DNA of 64,000 nucleotides from Thereva unica (taxonomy: Eukaryota > Arthropoda > Insecta > Diptera > Therevidae). The position numbers and the translations under genes are program-made. The notes under the pieces were generated by a model. It was not told the DNA's origin and made no database searches. It saw only the letters and a program-made list of their open reading frames with translations. The DNA is taken from contig CATLJY010000253.1 in the NCBI GenBank assembly GCA_949987705.1, positions 62,001-126,000 of the forward strand, given 5' to 3'. Shown here in pieces: positions 42,199 through 53,419 of this stretch. The first letter of the stretch is position 1, and the number at the start of each line of letters is the position of its first letter.

Positions 42199-42903
42199 TG
42201 TTCAGGCACTGGCCTGAAGGAAGGGAAACTTACAAAAGCAGGCGACGATTTATAGTTTGCAAAACATCAAAGTATTTAATACAAATTTACAAGTAGGCGT
42301 CGGCCCGGGTTCAGACTATAAAAGAGCAGCCGGAATCAGGAAAAAGTCAGTCAACCGTATAAGTTCAACCGAAGTACAAGTCCCGCTGCAGTTAAAGTTG
42401 AGGTTCCAGTTCTATGACGTTGAAGTTCCAGTTTTACGAAGTTGAAGTTCCAGTTTTACGAAGTTGAAGTTCCAGGTCCCTGAAGTTGAAGTTCCAGTTC
42501 TACGAGGTCCAGGTGTATTTGAAGTTTGTCATTTGAGGTTTCTATTGTTGAATTTAATAAATGTTAAAGGCATCATTATCATTGCGTTAATCATTTTTTC
42601 ACATTGGCACAAACATGTCCCACGGGGACATCGTGCTCTTACACTATTAAGAGCAGTTTTGACGGAGCATACATGTCAGTTCCTGACAACGCTCGAACTA
42701 TCCTGCCCTGCTTCAGAAACAAATACAAACACAACAAATAGACAATTTATAGAGTCGACATTGGGAACATTCAAATTTGCGCTTTTTATTTTGGGTCGTT
42801 TTTCTTCTTGGTGGACACATTTTGGAAGGGCTAATCATTGAGGTCGATGCAATACAAATTGCCAGTATTCTCATATCCGCTACACTAGGTCCCGCAATAA
42901 ACA
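42199..42903 (+). repeat. 5' LTR of BEL/Pao 1
   Basis: Starts tgttcaggcactggcc, ends cccgcaataaaca. Contains tandem gaagttgaagttccagtt units (about 42361-42500). The primer site after it (tggtgttccatccagga at 42907) is a weak match to the usual BEL sites. Confidence 0.85.
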
Positions 42904-45900
42904 TTTTGGTGTTCCATCCAGGAACGGTAATCTATTGTATCGACGAGATCGAGTTCCAAAATGAGTGCTCTAAAGAAGCCAATGTTACGGGAGCAAGCTC
43001 TGAGAGGTCGTATCGAAAAATTTATTGAGAACGCGAAGAAAACGGCAACAGCAAAACGAACAAAGGCGTTCTACGAGGTAAAGCTGGAGGAAATGAGTAA
43101 GTTATGGGCAGAGTACGCGGAGGTAGACCAAGCATTAACTGAAGCCTATATACATGACGAGTCAGCCTCCGTACCTGCACCGGAAGACACTTACGTGCTT
43201 TTGGAAGCGAAATATTCGGAGTATCGCAGTGAGCTGTTGGAAGGACACCGAAAATTTCCTGCAACAGAACCTCAGCCAACTCAATCCGGTACGAGTCCAA
43301 CCATTCGAACAGAGACATTTCTACCCAAAATCGGGTTACCCAAGTTCGATGGGAATTACGAGTCTTGGTTTGCCTTTCATGATTTATTTGTGTCTCTGAT
43401 TCATAATAACACGCAACTGAGTTCAGTCCAGAAGCTGTACCATCTAAAATCATGCCTTATTGGCGAAGCTGAACAACTATTGCGCCACATACCAGTTACA
43501 GATGATAATTATGTCACGTCATGGGAAAAGGTCAAGGCCAGGTATGAAAACAAGAAATGTTAGTGAACCATTATTTAAAAATGCTACTGAACCAACCGAA
43601 ATTATCATTCGAAAATTCGACCAGTTTACAGACATTTATTTCAACAACTGATGATTGCTTGCAACAGACCACTAACTTGAAAATTGACATTGAGTCATGG
43701 GATCTCCTACTGATTCACATCCTGGTTTCCAAGCTTCCGTTTGTGACGATGAAGATGTGGGAAGAAGAACAAGGAGCGTCTCAAACGTTGCCCACGTACA
43801 CGGCCTTCCATGCATTCCTGTGCAAAAGGCACACGGTACTTGAGTCTATCGCTGACATTGTGTCAACAAATCAGCAACAACAAGGAACTCGCACAAAACC
43901 CACGACAAGGGTTCATCACACAGTCAAGGGGAATCAATGTTCAGTCTGTCAGGAATCCCACTGGCTTCAGCGATGCCCTAAATTTATTAGTATGAACACA
44001 ACGGCAAGACGACATGTAGTTAGGACAACGGGTCACTGCTACAATTGCCTGTCGAAAGGCCATATGACGAAGCATTGTAAAAGCAAATTCAGATGCTCGA
44101 AGTGCAAGGAAAAACATCACACGACACTTCACGAAGATAGGCAGAAGTCCTACTCAGACTCAACCCAACAACTACCAAGGGACATAAACACAACGACGTC
44201 GCAACTACAACAGCAACAAACGGATCAACAACCAAACGATGCAGCTCTTAGATCACATCAACGAACTACACAAAAGGCCCACAGCTCCGCTGGTTCAGAC
44301 GACGTACAAGCCTTCATCTTAAGGAAGGGAGCTCTCACGTTGCTATCGACAGCATTAGTACTCACTAGGGGAATCGACGGACGTCAATACACAATCAGAT
44401 GTCTGGTGGATATGGGTTCGGAGTCATCATTCATTACCCAGAGCATATGCAAGAAGCTAGGGGTGATATGTTGTCCTACAGCAGTCAACATACATGGTCT
44501 CAACGCAATTCCTACAGGAACATCAACGAAACAGACCACGATCATTCTGGAAGCAAGGAATACGAACCATTTTCAGATGTCACAAACGCGTCTAGTAGTT
44601 AACAAGATAACTGAAAGGCTACCAAAGGTGGAAATTTCAATACAGGAGTACAAACATCTGCACGGATTGGAATTGGCAGACCCAGGCTTTTGGAAACCGG
44701 GCAACATTGATGCATTACTTGGTGCAGATGCCTACGCTAGGATAGTTCAAGATGGTGTCTGTCGAGGTTCAGAGCAAGACCCTGTAGCAATCAATACAAG
44801 TTTCGGATGGATAATAGTTGGACCGACATGTGAGAAGTCAAACACTACAGTCAACCACCTCACAATTCAAATCACGAATGAAGATCTCAGCTGCCAGCTG
44901 AAACAATTTTGGGAAGAAGAGGAGATCACCGCACCACCTATTATAAGCATGGAGGAACAAGAATGTGCCGACCATTATACGAAAACTCACAAACGGGTAA
45001 AGAATGGGCAATATCAAGTCAATCTCCCATTCAAAGGGAACAAGGAACCCACACTAGGTGACTCACGTGGACTGGCTCTCAAACGACTTTATTGCGTGGA
45101 AAGACGGCTCAACAGCAATCCTCAACTAAAGAAGGATTACGAAGCCTGTTTACAAGAATATATTCAGCTGGGGCACATGGTGGAAGCGAGGCCGCCCAAA
45201 GATGGCGAAGCGAACTATTACATCCCACATCATGCAGTCATCAAAGAGACTAGCACCACTACTAAGTTAAGAGTAGTATTTGATGCATCTGCCAAAACGA
45301 CGAATGGTCAATCATTGAACGATGCCTTGTTATCTGGTCCAACAATCCAGCCCAAATTATTTTTCACATTGCTAAAGTGGAGGAAGCATAGGATCGCGGT
45401 GCATGCAGATATTGAGAAAATGTACCGAATGATTAAAATAGCACCAGAACATCAGACATACCAACGAATATTATGGCGGCATCCATTACGAGGTAATATA
45501 CAAGATTACATGCTGACAACAGCAACCTTTGGAACTACAGCCGCTCCATACTTGGCGATCCGAACGCTTAACCAGTTGGCACTTGACGAGAGACAAAACT
45601 TCCCACTGGCCTCCAAGGTGACAGAATCTGATTTTTACGTAGACGATTTGTTAACAGGCACGGATAAAATGGATGAGGCACTCGAATTACAAGACCAACT
45701 ACTCGCAATGCTTAAGTCAGGTGGATTCAATTTAAGGAAATGGAGTAGCAATGAAAGGCAGCTACTAGAACAGTTACCAATAGAATATAGAGAGCATAAG
45801 GATTTAGTGGCATTCTCAGAAGCAAATGCGATAAAAACACTTGGTATCCATTGGCATCCAGGTTCTGACCACTTTTCGTATCAAGTCAAGCTACCCAAGG

Positions 45901-47252
45901 ATCGGGATATCATCACCAAAAGAACCATCTTATCAGACGTGGCTTCGTTATACGATCCGTTAGGGTTTCTTCAACCAATAATCATTGTTGCCAAAATGTT
46001 AATCCAGGACCTATGGCTTATAGGGTGTTCATGGGATCAATCAGTTCCAGAACATATAGAGAAGGAATGGAGAAATTACAAGGAAGGTCTACACAACATT
46101 CACAAATTTAAGATCCCAAGGTGGATCCACTACTCACCACAATATGACATGCAAATCCATGGCTTCTGTGATGCGTCAAGGCGAGCAACGGCTGCAGTAA
46201 TCTATCTGAGGGTCACGGACAACGAAGGAAACATTCAATCAACGTTATTAACATCACGGACAAAAGTAGCATCAGTCAAACCAGTGACGATACCTCGGTT
46301 AGAGCTTAATGGGGCGCTGTTGCTAGCACGATTGTTGAAAGAATCCATGACAAGTATGGACTTACAAGGCATACCTTTAATTGCATGGACAGACTGAACC
46401 ATTGTGCTCCAATGGATCCGACAACATGCGTCAAAATGGAAAACATATGTGGCGAATCGAGTTGTGCAAATTCAAGAACTCGTGAAGTATGATCTGTGGC
46501 GACATGTTCCAACTCAATGGAATCCCGCTGATCTCGCAAGCAGAGGAACTACGGCGAGCTCATTGATTAACAACCACTTATGGCTCCAAGGTCCACCATG
46601 GCTCACAAAATCTCCAGAAGACTGGCCAACAGCGTGCTTAGGCGACGAGGAAACAACGTTAGAAGCCAAGGAGCATACAACGGCGCTGATAAACATGAAT
46701 GAAGACGAGATATTGTTCAAGTATTCATCATATACCCGGGCAGTTCGGATAGTAGCAATGTTACTACGCTTCATCAGTAACCTAAGGCGTCCGGTCAACA
46801 AACAAACGCAAGCCATGACCACCACAGAATTGAACCAACCAGAACTAACAATATTAAGGCGAGTCCAACAAGGCTCATTCTGTTCAGAATTACAAAGCCT
46901 TCGAAACAATAAACCACTTTCGCCTAGTAGCAAATTAATTACGTTAAATCCATTTGTTGACAAACAGGGTCTGATCAGGGTAGGTGGACGGTTGAAGAAT
47001 GCTGCAATTGCGTATACACAAAAACATCCCGTCATATTACCCCGAGACCATCACATCACAGACTTACTTATCGATAAAACCCACCGGGAGACTTTACATG
47101 GTGGTACATCTCTAGTGTTAGCTACTACTAGAAACAAGTATTGGATCCTCGACGGAAGGAGACGCATTACGTCCAGACTACATCAGTGCATTCCCTGCAC
47201 GAGACATCGACAATCTACAACTCAGCAACTAATGGGAAATTTACCGCAGTGC

Positions 47253-47535
47253 AGGACGACGATGGCGACGATGGCGAACTTCCCCAAACCTGAAAATATT
47301 CGGGAAACCCTCAAGTGAAATATTTTGCGACATGCTAAAAAACTATTGAAAAGTCGTCCTCTATCAGAAATTCTAAGAAACCCAGGAAAAAAAATTGAAA
47401 ATTTTAAGGCCATAAAAAGTAGACAAAATTCTGAGAAACTGGGATGAGCTCGAGCATTTCAAAGGGGGCTCACGCACAGGACGTTTACATGTAGTTGTAT
47501 GCTGAGTTTTACTGGCCGCATCCAAATTGGGCACT
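47253..47535. other. 280 bp foreign segment in BEL 1 integrase
   Basis: The integrase reading stops after GNLPQ and resumes at VAKAFTHTGVDYAG. The sequence between is not BEL-like and has no clear inverted ends. Its origin is unknown; it may be a small insertion or a gene-conversion scar. Confidence 0.45.
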
Positions 47536-47694
47536 CTGTGGCGAAGGCGTTTACACATACTGGAGTTGATTATGCAGGCCCGTTCGACATCAAGTCAGCG
47601 GAACATCGAAATGCGAAGATATATAAAGGATATGTGTGTGTCTTCGTTTGCATGTCAACCAAGGCGATACACATCGAAATAGCGTCGGATCTCA

Positions 47695-49096
47695 TAGTCC
47701 ATTCAAAACGCGCGTTATGGTGTTCCAAAATAACACCGTTAAGAAAATCGAACCCTAAACGTTTTTGGGGTCGCTGATCACGAAAATCGAGGTCCCGCGG
47801 TCCCAAAATTAGGGCGTCACCCCTAAAAATGCAAAAAAAAACCCTTTTTTAGGGGGTTTTCGCGATTATTTCAATAATATTTAAAACTAATGCGATTAAA
47901 TGCACTTTTTTTAACATTTATTTGCGAAGGGGGTTGTATTATACTAAATTTAGGCGAGCCTAATGGTAAGGGGTACCCCTAAAGGGTTGAAAGTACCCCT
48001 AAACTGGCGAAGAATGGCAGATATTGTAAAAAAATGTTTTTTGAGTTTATGCTTCAAATTCGATTGTGGGCGTACTGTCAGGCAAAAATAAATTATTTTC
48101 AACCCTTAAGGGGTTAAAAGTACCCCTACAATATAGTTAATTGAAAATTAGGGGGGGGTGTTCCAAAATAACACCGTTAAGAAAATCGAACCCTAAAGGT
48201 TTTTGGGGTCGCTGATCACGAAAATCGAGGTCCCGCGGTCCCAAATTTAGGGCGTCACCCCTAAAAATGCAACAAAAAACCTTTTTAGGGTGTTTTCGCG
48301 ATTATTTCAGTAATAATGTAAACTAATGCGATGAACTGCACTTTTTGCGAATGGGGTTGATTTATACTAAATTAAAGCGACCTTAATGGTAAGGGGTACC
48401 CCTAAATTGTTGAAAGTATAAATCAACCCCCTTCGCAAAAAGTGCAGTTCATCGCATTAGTTTTCATTATTACTGAAATAATCGCGAAAACCCCCTAAAA
48501 AGGGGGGTTTTTTGCATTTTTAGGGGTGACGCCCTAATTTTGGGACCGCGGGACCTCGATTTTCGTGATCAGCGACCCCAAAAACCTTTAGGGTTCGATT
48601 TTCTTAACGGTGTTATTTTGGAACACCCCCCACCCCTAATTTTCAATTAACTATATTTTAGGGGTACTTTAAACCCCTTAAGGGTTGAAAATAATTTATT
48701 TTTGCCTGCCAGTACGCCCACAATCGGATTTGAAGCAAAAACTTGAAAAAAAAAATTGCTTTTACAATGTTTGCCATTTTTCGCCAATTTAGGGGTACTT
48801 TCAACCCTTTAGGGGTACCCCTTACCATTAGGCTCGCCTAAATTTAGTATAATACAACCCCCTTCGCAAATAAATGTTAAAAAAAGTGCATTTAATCGCA
48901 TTAGTTTTCAATATTATTGAAATAATCGCGAAAACCCCCTAAAAAAGGGGGTTTTTTGCATTTTTAGGGGTGACGCCCTAATTTTGGGACCGCGGGACCT
49001 CGATTTTCGTGATCAGCGACCCCAAAAACGTTTAGGGTTCGATTTTCTTAACGGTGTTATTTTGGAACACCCCCCCCCCGCGTTTTGAATGGACTA
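47695..49096. mobile_element. 1.4 kb near-perfect palindrome (fold-back element)
   Basis: Starts tagtccattcaaaacgcg and ends cgcgttttgaatggacta. It is flanked by tca (47692-47694 and 49097-49099), and integrase coding resumes when it is removed. Each arm is about 700 bp and holds two tandem copies of a unit that begins gtgttccaaaataacacc (47711 and 48159 on the left; inverted near 48626 and 49072 on the right). The inner pair (48159-48626) sits exactly in the middle. No ORF of its own. Confidence 0.8.
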
Positions 49097-50392
49097 TCAC
49101 ATCAGAGGCATTTGTATCTGCATTCAAACGTTTCATTGCCAGGCGAGGTAAATGCACAGATATGTATTCCGATTGTGGTACAAATTTCATAGGCGGGAAA
49201 AAGATCTTAGATAAAGAATTATGTCAAGCTATAAGGGAATCTAGTCCATCTGTTGGAAGATATTTAGCGGACTTATCAATAAATTGGCACTTCCATCCCC
49301 CAGCCGCCCCACACTTTGGAGGCTTATGGGAAGCAGGGGTGAAGTCGATCAAGTACAACCTGAAGAGGACAATGGGAAGTGCCAGCTACACGTTTGAAGA
49401 ATTCACAACCGTGTTGCACCAAATTGAAGCCTGCCTAAACTCAAGACCACTTTGCTATTTATCCAACAATGCTGATGATCCGTTCGTTCTGACTCCTGGA
49501 CACTTTCTTATTGGGCAATCTTTATTGGCATTACCAGAACCAGAAGACAACACATCGCTCAATGTACGATGGCAACACACTAAAGGCAGAATGAAGCAAT
49601 TTTGGGACAAATGGTCGAAGGATTATCTGAATCAACTTCAGCAGAGGTCCAAGTGGCAACGACAACGGCCCAACCTGCAAATAGGACAACTTGTGCTTAT
49701 GAAAGGGGACTCAACACCGCCAACAGTATGGCCCGTTGGTGTAATAGAGGAGCTATTCCCAGGGAGCGACGGTTTAACAAGGGTAGTACAAATTCGTACC
49801 AACACAGGTCAATTCAAACGACCGATAACAAAGGTATGCCCACTACCAGTACACACAATTACACACAGCCAAGAGTCCAACACGTTCCATACACATACTT
49901 TAAATTCAAAGGTTACTAATGATACATTGCAGATGGGTAATCGATACGAATGCGAGGAGGAAGGATATTGGGATAACTGGCAAACCTATCTCTATATTGA
50001 TGAAGAGGTCACGTTATCGCCGCCACCCGTGGATGGTTCGACGAGTCCTCTCAATCAATCGCCACAAGGGTCCACAGCGAAGGCAGAGTACCCACAGGCG
50101 CTACCTGAACAAACCAGATACACGATGTCAACGACAACCAACCCAGTCAACATCAATGGAAGACAAATAACTTCATTGCAAATCCTACGACCGACGACCA
50201 CAATCCAGGAGCTCGAGATGAGGCAAGAAAATGAATTCCAACGGTTCGTGACTAGGGAAGGGGTTGACATCTACTTGCCAAAACAAGTCATTAACAAATT
50301 GGACATTGGCAAGATAAAAGGGCGAAAAAGAAAAGAGCAAACTCTTAACCTTCCAGGACGATACCAAGCTAAGGTCAAGATCAAAGGGAATG

Positions 50393-50989
50393 GGGTTCAG
50401 ACTATAAAAGAGCAGCCGGAATCAGGAAAAAGTCAGTCAACCGTATAAGTTCAACCGAAGTACAAGTCCCGCTGCAGTTAAAGTTGAGGTTCCAGTTCTA
50501 TGACGTTGAAGTTCCAGTTTTACGAAGTTGAAGTTCCAGTTTTACGAAGTTGAAGTTCCAGGTCCCTGAAGTTGAAGTTCCAGTTCTACGAGGTCCAGGT
50601 GTATTTGAAGTTTGTCATTTGAGGTTTCTATTGTTGAATTTAATAAATGTTAAAGGCATCATTATCATTGCGTTAATCATTTTTTCACATTGGCACAAAC
50701 ATGTCCCACGGGGACATCGTGCTCTTACACTATTAAGAGCAGTTTAGACGGAGCATACATGTCAGTTCCTGACAACGCTCGAACTATCCTGCCCTGCTTC
50801 AGAAACAAATACAAACACAACAAATAGACAATTTATAGAGTCGACATTGGGAACATTCAAATTTGCGCTTTTTATTTTGGGTCGTTTTTCTTCTTGGTGG
50901 ACACATTTTGGAAGGGCTAATCATTGAGGTCGATGCAATACAAATTGCCAGTATTCTCATATCCGCTACACTAGGTCCCGCAATAAACA
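50393..50989 (+). repeat. 3' LTR of BEL/Pao 1, 5'-truncated
   Basis: Matches 42307-42903 at equal length (597 bp). The first 108 bp of the LTR are absent, and a purine-rich aaagggaatgggg precedes the break. The polyprotein frame therefore runs on into the LTR until 50448. Confidence 0.85.
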
Positions 50990-52253
50990 ATGGTCTAGCA
51001 CCATTTCAGAAATGAGGATTTTTTTTGCCGTTACCATGGCTATAAGTATTGTCCAAAAACCAGAAGAAAAATTGTACTGGAGTAGAAGACCGTCAATTTT
51101 CACACCGTTTTATGCTAAGTTGATGTCACATCGAACATTTATTTTCATAAAAAAATACCTACATTTTGCAAATAACGCAACATATGACCCCGCTACACAT
51201 CCACAGCCAAAACTCAACAAAATTTGGCCTGTATATTTTCACCTAAATAGGAAATTCCAAGAGGAATATACACCGCAACAGAACATCACTATTGATGAAA
51301 GTCTTATGTTGTACAAAGGTAGATTAGGTTGGGTACAATACATACCAATGAAAAGAGCCAGATTTGGGATAAAAAGTTATTTTTTGTGCGAATCCAAATC
51401 GGGATATAATATGGTCATCACTTATATATACAGGGAAAGGAACAATTATCGGGGAACAACAATATGTCAATTTACCAATGTCAACGCAAGTTGTAATGGC
51501 TCTCATGAAACCATTACTAAACAAAGGTAATTGCCTTACAATTGATAATTTTTATTCATCCGTTGAATTAGCAGATCTTTTAGTATTACATACCACCGAT
51601 ACCTATGGAACCATAAAATCTAATAGAAAAGGAAATCCTAAAAATTTAACGGTTGAAAAAAAGAAAGCCGGGATTTTTATCAGCATATCGGAAAAGAAAA
51701 ATAATGGCGATGAGATGGAAGGATAAGAGGGATGTGTTCTCTCTACCATGCATGGCACCAAGTCCATAGAATATTCAAAGAAAAATATAAGAAAAAGTAA
51801 ACCATAAGTAGTTATGGACTATAATTTCACCATGGGAGGTGTTGATAGAGTAGATCAACACCTCTCAAATTATCCTGTTGCGTGCAAAAGGGGGAAGAAG
51901 TATTATAAAAAAATGTTTTTCCATTTATTGGAGCAAGCATTGTGGAATGCTTTTGTTTTGTATACAAAACAAGTGGGCTCTACGAGTAAGTTAGAGTTTC
52001 GCTTACTACTAATCGATGAATATGTAGAAATGTATCATGATACACAATATTCATCAAAAGGTGGTCGTCCAAGCAAAGCAATCCATTAAGATTGACAGAA
52101 CGTCACTTCTTGGAACCAATTCCAAGTACCAATAAACAAAATGAGAAGGGGAAGAAAATTCGGCGTGAAAGTCGGTATTATTGCCCTGACTGGAACGTGG
52201 GTTTATGTTTGACACCTTGTTTTAAGATTTATCACACAAAGTTGAATTTTTAA

Positions 52254-52546
52254 TTTTTTTTTAAATTAATGTTTTTCAATTTTTTATGTTTTTTTAAGTT
52301 TATATTATGATTTCTACTCTATAAATATTATGAATAAAAACAAAAAAAAACTGTTTTTTTACCTCATTTCACAGAAAAACCCTCGCATTAAGTAATTAAT
52401 CGAAAACAATTTTTTTTTTAATTTAGTTTTAACGTCTTTCACTGCGAACGTTCATGAGTGTCCTTTTCGTAAAAGTATCGCGAAGTTTAAAGTATAAAAA
52501 TTGAATTTCTTGTTACGCGAAAGTGAATACTTTGTGAAAAATATGA
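52254..52546. other. junction between piggyBac tail and Gypsy 3
   Basis: Poly-T/poly-A-rich sequence, then ttttaacgtctttcactgcg near 52430. No 5' LTR similar to the one at 56518 is seen, so Gypsy 3 lacks its left end. Confidence 0.4.
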
Positions 52547-53379
52547 GTGTACAATGGAACTAATTGTGATGACAATATTAATGAGAATAGTGGACATATT
52601 AGTGCTGCTGCAGTTAAGCTGCCAACCTTCTGGTCCCCTTGTCCAGAAGCATGGTTTGTTATAGCAAAAAGCCAGTCTTCTTCTAAACATATTAGACAGG
52701 ATGAAACGAAATATAAACACATTATACAATCTTTACCTCTGGATGTTATTATGAATATGTTAGATGTTATCCAAAATCCCCCTCAAGAAAATAAATACGA
52801 AACATTGAAGAGAACCCTCATTCAACAATTCACCGAATCAGAAGAAAGGAAACTGGAACAACTTCTTTGTAATACAGAAATGGGAGGCCATCTGAATTTT
52901 ATAGGTCAATGGAAGTTTTTGCTGGTACGTCATCTAACATAGGAAAAGATTTGATTAAGAAACTTTGGATGCGAAAACTGCCATCTAATATCAACATTGC
53001 ATTGATGTCTTCTAGAAATCAGAACATCCAAGATCTTCAAATTCTTGCTGACAAAATTTTCGATGCTTCCAAGTTTCAATATATTTCTTCAATCAATAAT
53101 AATCCATCAAACCCTTTTTCGAATCAAGAATATATTAATTATATTGAAAAGATAAATTTTTTAGAAAATAAAATTGAAAATTTGTCGAATTTAGTGAGAA
53201 AACTCACAATTAATACAAATGATAATTTTCATCGCAGATCTAAGTCCAGAGGCAGAAGCTCTTCAAGACAAAACTCTAATAATAATAGTAATAAACCTTT
53301 TTTCTGGTTTCATTTCAAATCCGCAAATAAAGCAAAGAGATGTGTGAAACCATGCAGTTTCAATAATTCAAAAAACTAA
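52547..53379 (+). pseudogene. gag: Gypsy 3 gag
   Basis: The frame gives the insect Gypsy gag pattern LPTFWSPCPEAWFVIAKSQ, DETKYKHIIQSLPLDVI, PPQENKYETLKRTLIQQF and SEERKLEQLL. A frameshift near 52907 leads to GKDLIKKLWMRKLPSNI and LQILADKIFDA, then a basic Ser/Arg-rich tail (RRSKSRGRSSSRQNSN) and no full zinc knuckle. The capsid-type layout is that of the Mag/CsRn-like Gypsy group. Confidence 0.8.
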
Positions 53380-53419
53380 ATAACCCTTCAGCGTTTGCAA
53401 TAAATAATATACCATAGAA

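Larger units (their letters stand above)
42961..50448 (+). pseudogene. gag-pol: BEL/Pao 1 gag-pol polyprotein
   Basis: Gag starts at MSALKKPMLREQALRGRIEK. A one-base shift near 43557 (RYENKK) breaks it. Zinc knuckles follow (CSVCQESHWLQRC, CYNCLSKGHMTKHC, CSKCKEKHHTTLH). Protease is CLVDMGSESSFI. RT begins near LRVVFDASAKTTNGQSLNDA and has ADIEKMYRMIKI and catalytic FYVDDLLTG. RNase H begins IHGFCDASRRATAAV. A single stop at 46395-46397 follows AWTD. Integrase: the HHCC region ends CIPCTRHRQSTTQQLMGNLP; the core has HTGVDYAGPF, YSDCGTNFIG and FGGLWEAGVKSIK. Two inserts break the integrase. Beyond the DUF5641-like end (QLVLMKGDSTPPTVWPVG) there is an unusual polar extension of about 190 residues. 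Confidence 0.9.
42199..50989 (+). mobile_element. BEL/Pao LTR retrotransposon 1
   Basis: Inserted in the piggyBac frame with an atggt duplication (42194-42198 and 50990-50994). The left LTR is 42199-42903 and the right LTR 50393-50989. Over the shared 597 bp I noticed a single substitution (near 42660 and 50746), indicating a young insertion. The right LTR lacks the first 108 bp. The interior has gag-pol with one frameshift and one stop, plus two later inserts (47253-47535 and 47695-49096). Confidence 0.9.
41829..52253 (+). pseudogene. piggyBac-type transposase, split by BEL/Pao element 1
   Basis: The coding parts are 41829-42198 and 50990-52253. The first has an acidic N-terminus (MESDSDSGEQVDIEHSETD) and the start of the domain (FNYFFDDELVQNIVDQTN). 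The reading KVEKTW joins SSTISEMRIFFAVTMAIS after the BEL insert. Then follow YWSRRPSIFTPFYAKLMS, ITIDESLMLYKGRLGW, ARFGIKSYFLCESKSGYN, GNCLTIDNFYSSVELADLL and GGVDRVDQHLSNYPV. A C-terminal cysteine-rich tail (YYCPDWNVGLCLTPCFKIYH) can be read to 52253. Frameshifts near 51480, 51730 and 52080 show it is dead apart from the insertion. Confidence 0.85.

Noticed and set aside
42361..42500. Tandem gaagttgaagttccagtt units as a CRISPR-like or satellite array
   Set aside because: Units of about 20 bp inside an LTR, without unique spacers. A simple LTR-internal tandem repeat in a eukaryote.
42464..42841. ORFs in the BEL 1 LTR, repeated at 50550-50747
   Set aside because: They occur in both LTRs only because the LTRs are duplicates. 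Composition is LTR-like and there is no coding motif.
46514..47035. Minus-strand ORF of 173 codons
   Set aside because: Antisense to the BEL 1 RNase H/integrase region, with no independent support.
41478..52480. piggyBac terminal repeats with TTAA
   Set aside because: TTAA occurs near both candidate ends, but the adjacent bases do not form a convincing inverted pair.
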